From the NCBI GenBank assembly GCA_016180645.1, contig JACPAV010000020.1, forward strand, positions 1 to 64,000: a stretch of DNA of 64,000 nucleotides. The letters are read 5' to 3'. Position numbers and translations under genes: made by a program. Each line of letters begins with the position of its first letter. The first letter of the stretch is position 1. The notes beneath the pieces were generated by a model. The model worked only from the letters and a program-made list of their open reading frames with translations. It was not told where the DNA came from and did not search any database. Positions 63,316 through 64,000 of the stretch are shown piece after piece. The DNA comes from Nitrospirota bacterium (lineage in GTDB: Bacteria > JACPQY01).

Positions 63316-64000
63316 ATGATGAAGCAGGCATTGGTGAGCCCCTTTGGATTCGTGTGGCTGTGGCTACGGGTAGGCTTTATCCGGGCGGCGGCGATCCAGG
63401 TGTTTCTTCTGGTGTTGGCGGGGTTTGTTGCTGCGATGGGTCTATGGATGTTTACGGGGCAGTGGCTCTGGACGCGCCTTGGTATTCCGGCTGCGATTCA
63501 GGTGGGGATTGCGGCTTCTGGATGTGGTGCGATCGTTGTCGGATTCTATCCGAGGACGGCGAAGAGGGTTTGGCTTGTATTCTCCTCGGTAGTGGGCTCA
63601 TGGGCGGTGCGCAGGGGTGAAGGGTTTGCAGTCGAACGTTCGGTGGTGTGCGTGGGGATGGTGATCGCCGCGCTGGCATTCTTGTCCTTCTACCGGATTG
63701 AGTGGGGCCGGAGTGGAGGGGCCAAGTGTGGGGTGGTCAATAGCGTAGCAAGACTCGCGGGAGAAGGAGATGAACGGGAAAGGTGCGGCCTGTCGGTTGA
63801 GGCGCTAGGAACCTGGGCTGATCAGCGAAGCCTCATGGGAATGGGGTGGCATGGAGCTGTGCGGTGTGTGTCGAGGCCTTGGATTGGTTCGAAAGTGGCG
63901 TGGGTGAGTGACCATTTTAGTGCAACGGATGGAGCGGCGAACTCTTGGAATTGGATGCGCCAGGCGGAGGAAAAGTATGGAACGGGTTGGTGTGGCCGGG
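63316..64000 (+). CDS. Unknown membrane protein, cut by the window edge
   Basis: An open frame starts at ATG 63316 (AGGTGG upstream) and has no stop before the right edge. About 228 residues are visible. Three hydrophobic segments are evident (AIQVFLLVLAGFVAAMGLWM, IQVGIAASGCGAIVVGFY and VVCVGMVIAALAFLSFYRIE). A soluble, Trp- and Cys-containing part follows (GTWADQRSLMGMGWHGAVRC). I recognise no family. Divergent from the CPBP gene. Confidence 0.6.
   Translation, partial: MMKQALVSPFGFVWLWLRVGFIRAAAIQVFLLVLAGFVAAMGLWMFTGQWLWTRLGIPAAIQVGIAASGCGAIVVGFYPRTAKRVWLVFSSVVGSWAVRRGEGFAVERSVVCVGMVIAALAFLSFYRIEWGRSGGAKCGVVNSVARLAGEGDERERCGLSVEALGTWADQRSLMGMGWHGAVRCVSRPWIGSKVAWVSDHFSATDGAANSWNWMRQAEEKYGTGWCGR

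Overview
The window looks like chromosome from a GC-rich, Gram-negative, probably uncultivated bacterium of deltaproteobacterial grade (Myxococcota, Bdellovibrionota or Desulfobacterota type). This is an inference. It rests on many lipoproteins with RCC1 propellers and MopE-type DNDCDG metal-binding motifs, a TatT-associated TRAP system, a LolA-like/RND/beta-barrel cluster, a small bacterial histone, and an F-type-like conjugation apparatus. I saw no tRNA, rRNA or CRISPR array.

Layout. (1) 1-5.2 kb, + strand: a TatT-like component cut by the window edge, followed by four tandem TRAP substrate-binding proteins and no membrane subunits. (2) 5.6-7.2 kb, - strand: a small XRE regulator, a 59-residue histone-fold protein, and a radical SAM protein. 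(3) 7.6-26.3 kb, + strand: three large lipoproteins (the first carrying a seven-repeat RCC1 propeller), a LolA-like carrier, an outer-membrane barrel, an RND exporter, a TPR lipoprotein and a sigma54 activator. Together they look like an envelope or lipoprotein export locus with its own regulator. (4) 26.4-33.8 kb: a tandem pair of unknown paralogues, an unknown - strand gene, and a - strand operon of surface lipoprotein, SAMHD1-like HD protein and GGDEF protein. (5) 33.9-53.4 kb: two divergent arms of an F-type-like type IV secretion system. The - arm has traL, two polytopic TraG-N-like proteins, traH, traF and two small genes. The + arm has pilin, traC, traU, unknown membrane proteins, a traD-type coupling ATPase and a lytic transglycosylase. 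I found no relaxase and no traB/K/E/V. (6) 53.6-61.7 kb, - strand: a BrnT/BrnA toxin-antitoxin pair and one uninterrupted 2433-codon frame that joins a large serine recombinase to a lipoprotein with 14 RCC1 repeats. (7) 62.2-64 kb: a CPBP membrane protease-like gene and the start of an unknown membrane protein cut by the window edge.

The most unusual property is a dense population of short palindromic repeats, many inside genes and in frame. Family A is a module of about 57 bp (19 codons) found at 16 loci between 20.4 and 52.8 kb. It lies inside coding sequence of conjugation, RND, HD, GGDEF and lipoprotein genes, in both orientations and several frames. Families B and C behave similarly, and one A module sits inside a B module at a codon boundary. 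Family D is 112-114 bp with ACCCCGCACC ends. It bridges a TGA stop and a GTG codon at three gene junctions and supplies the sequence just upstream of the next start. Family E includes a 143-bp inverted-repeat element with a 7-bp target duplication that adds exactly 50 codons to the LolA-like gene. These repeats resemble Rickettsia palindromic elements in behaviour but not in sequence, and they are my main candidate for something undescribed.
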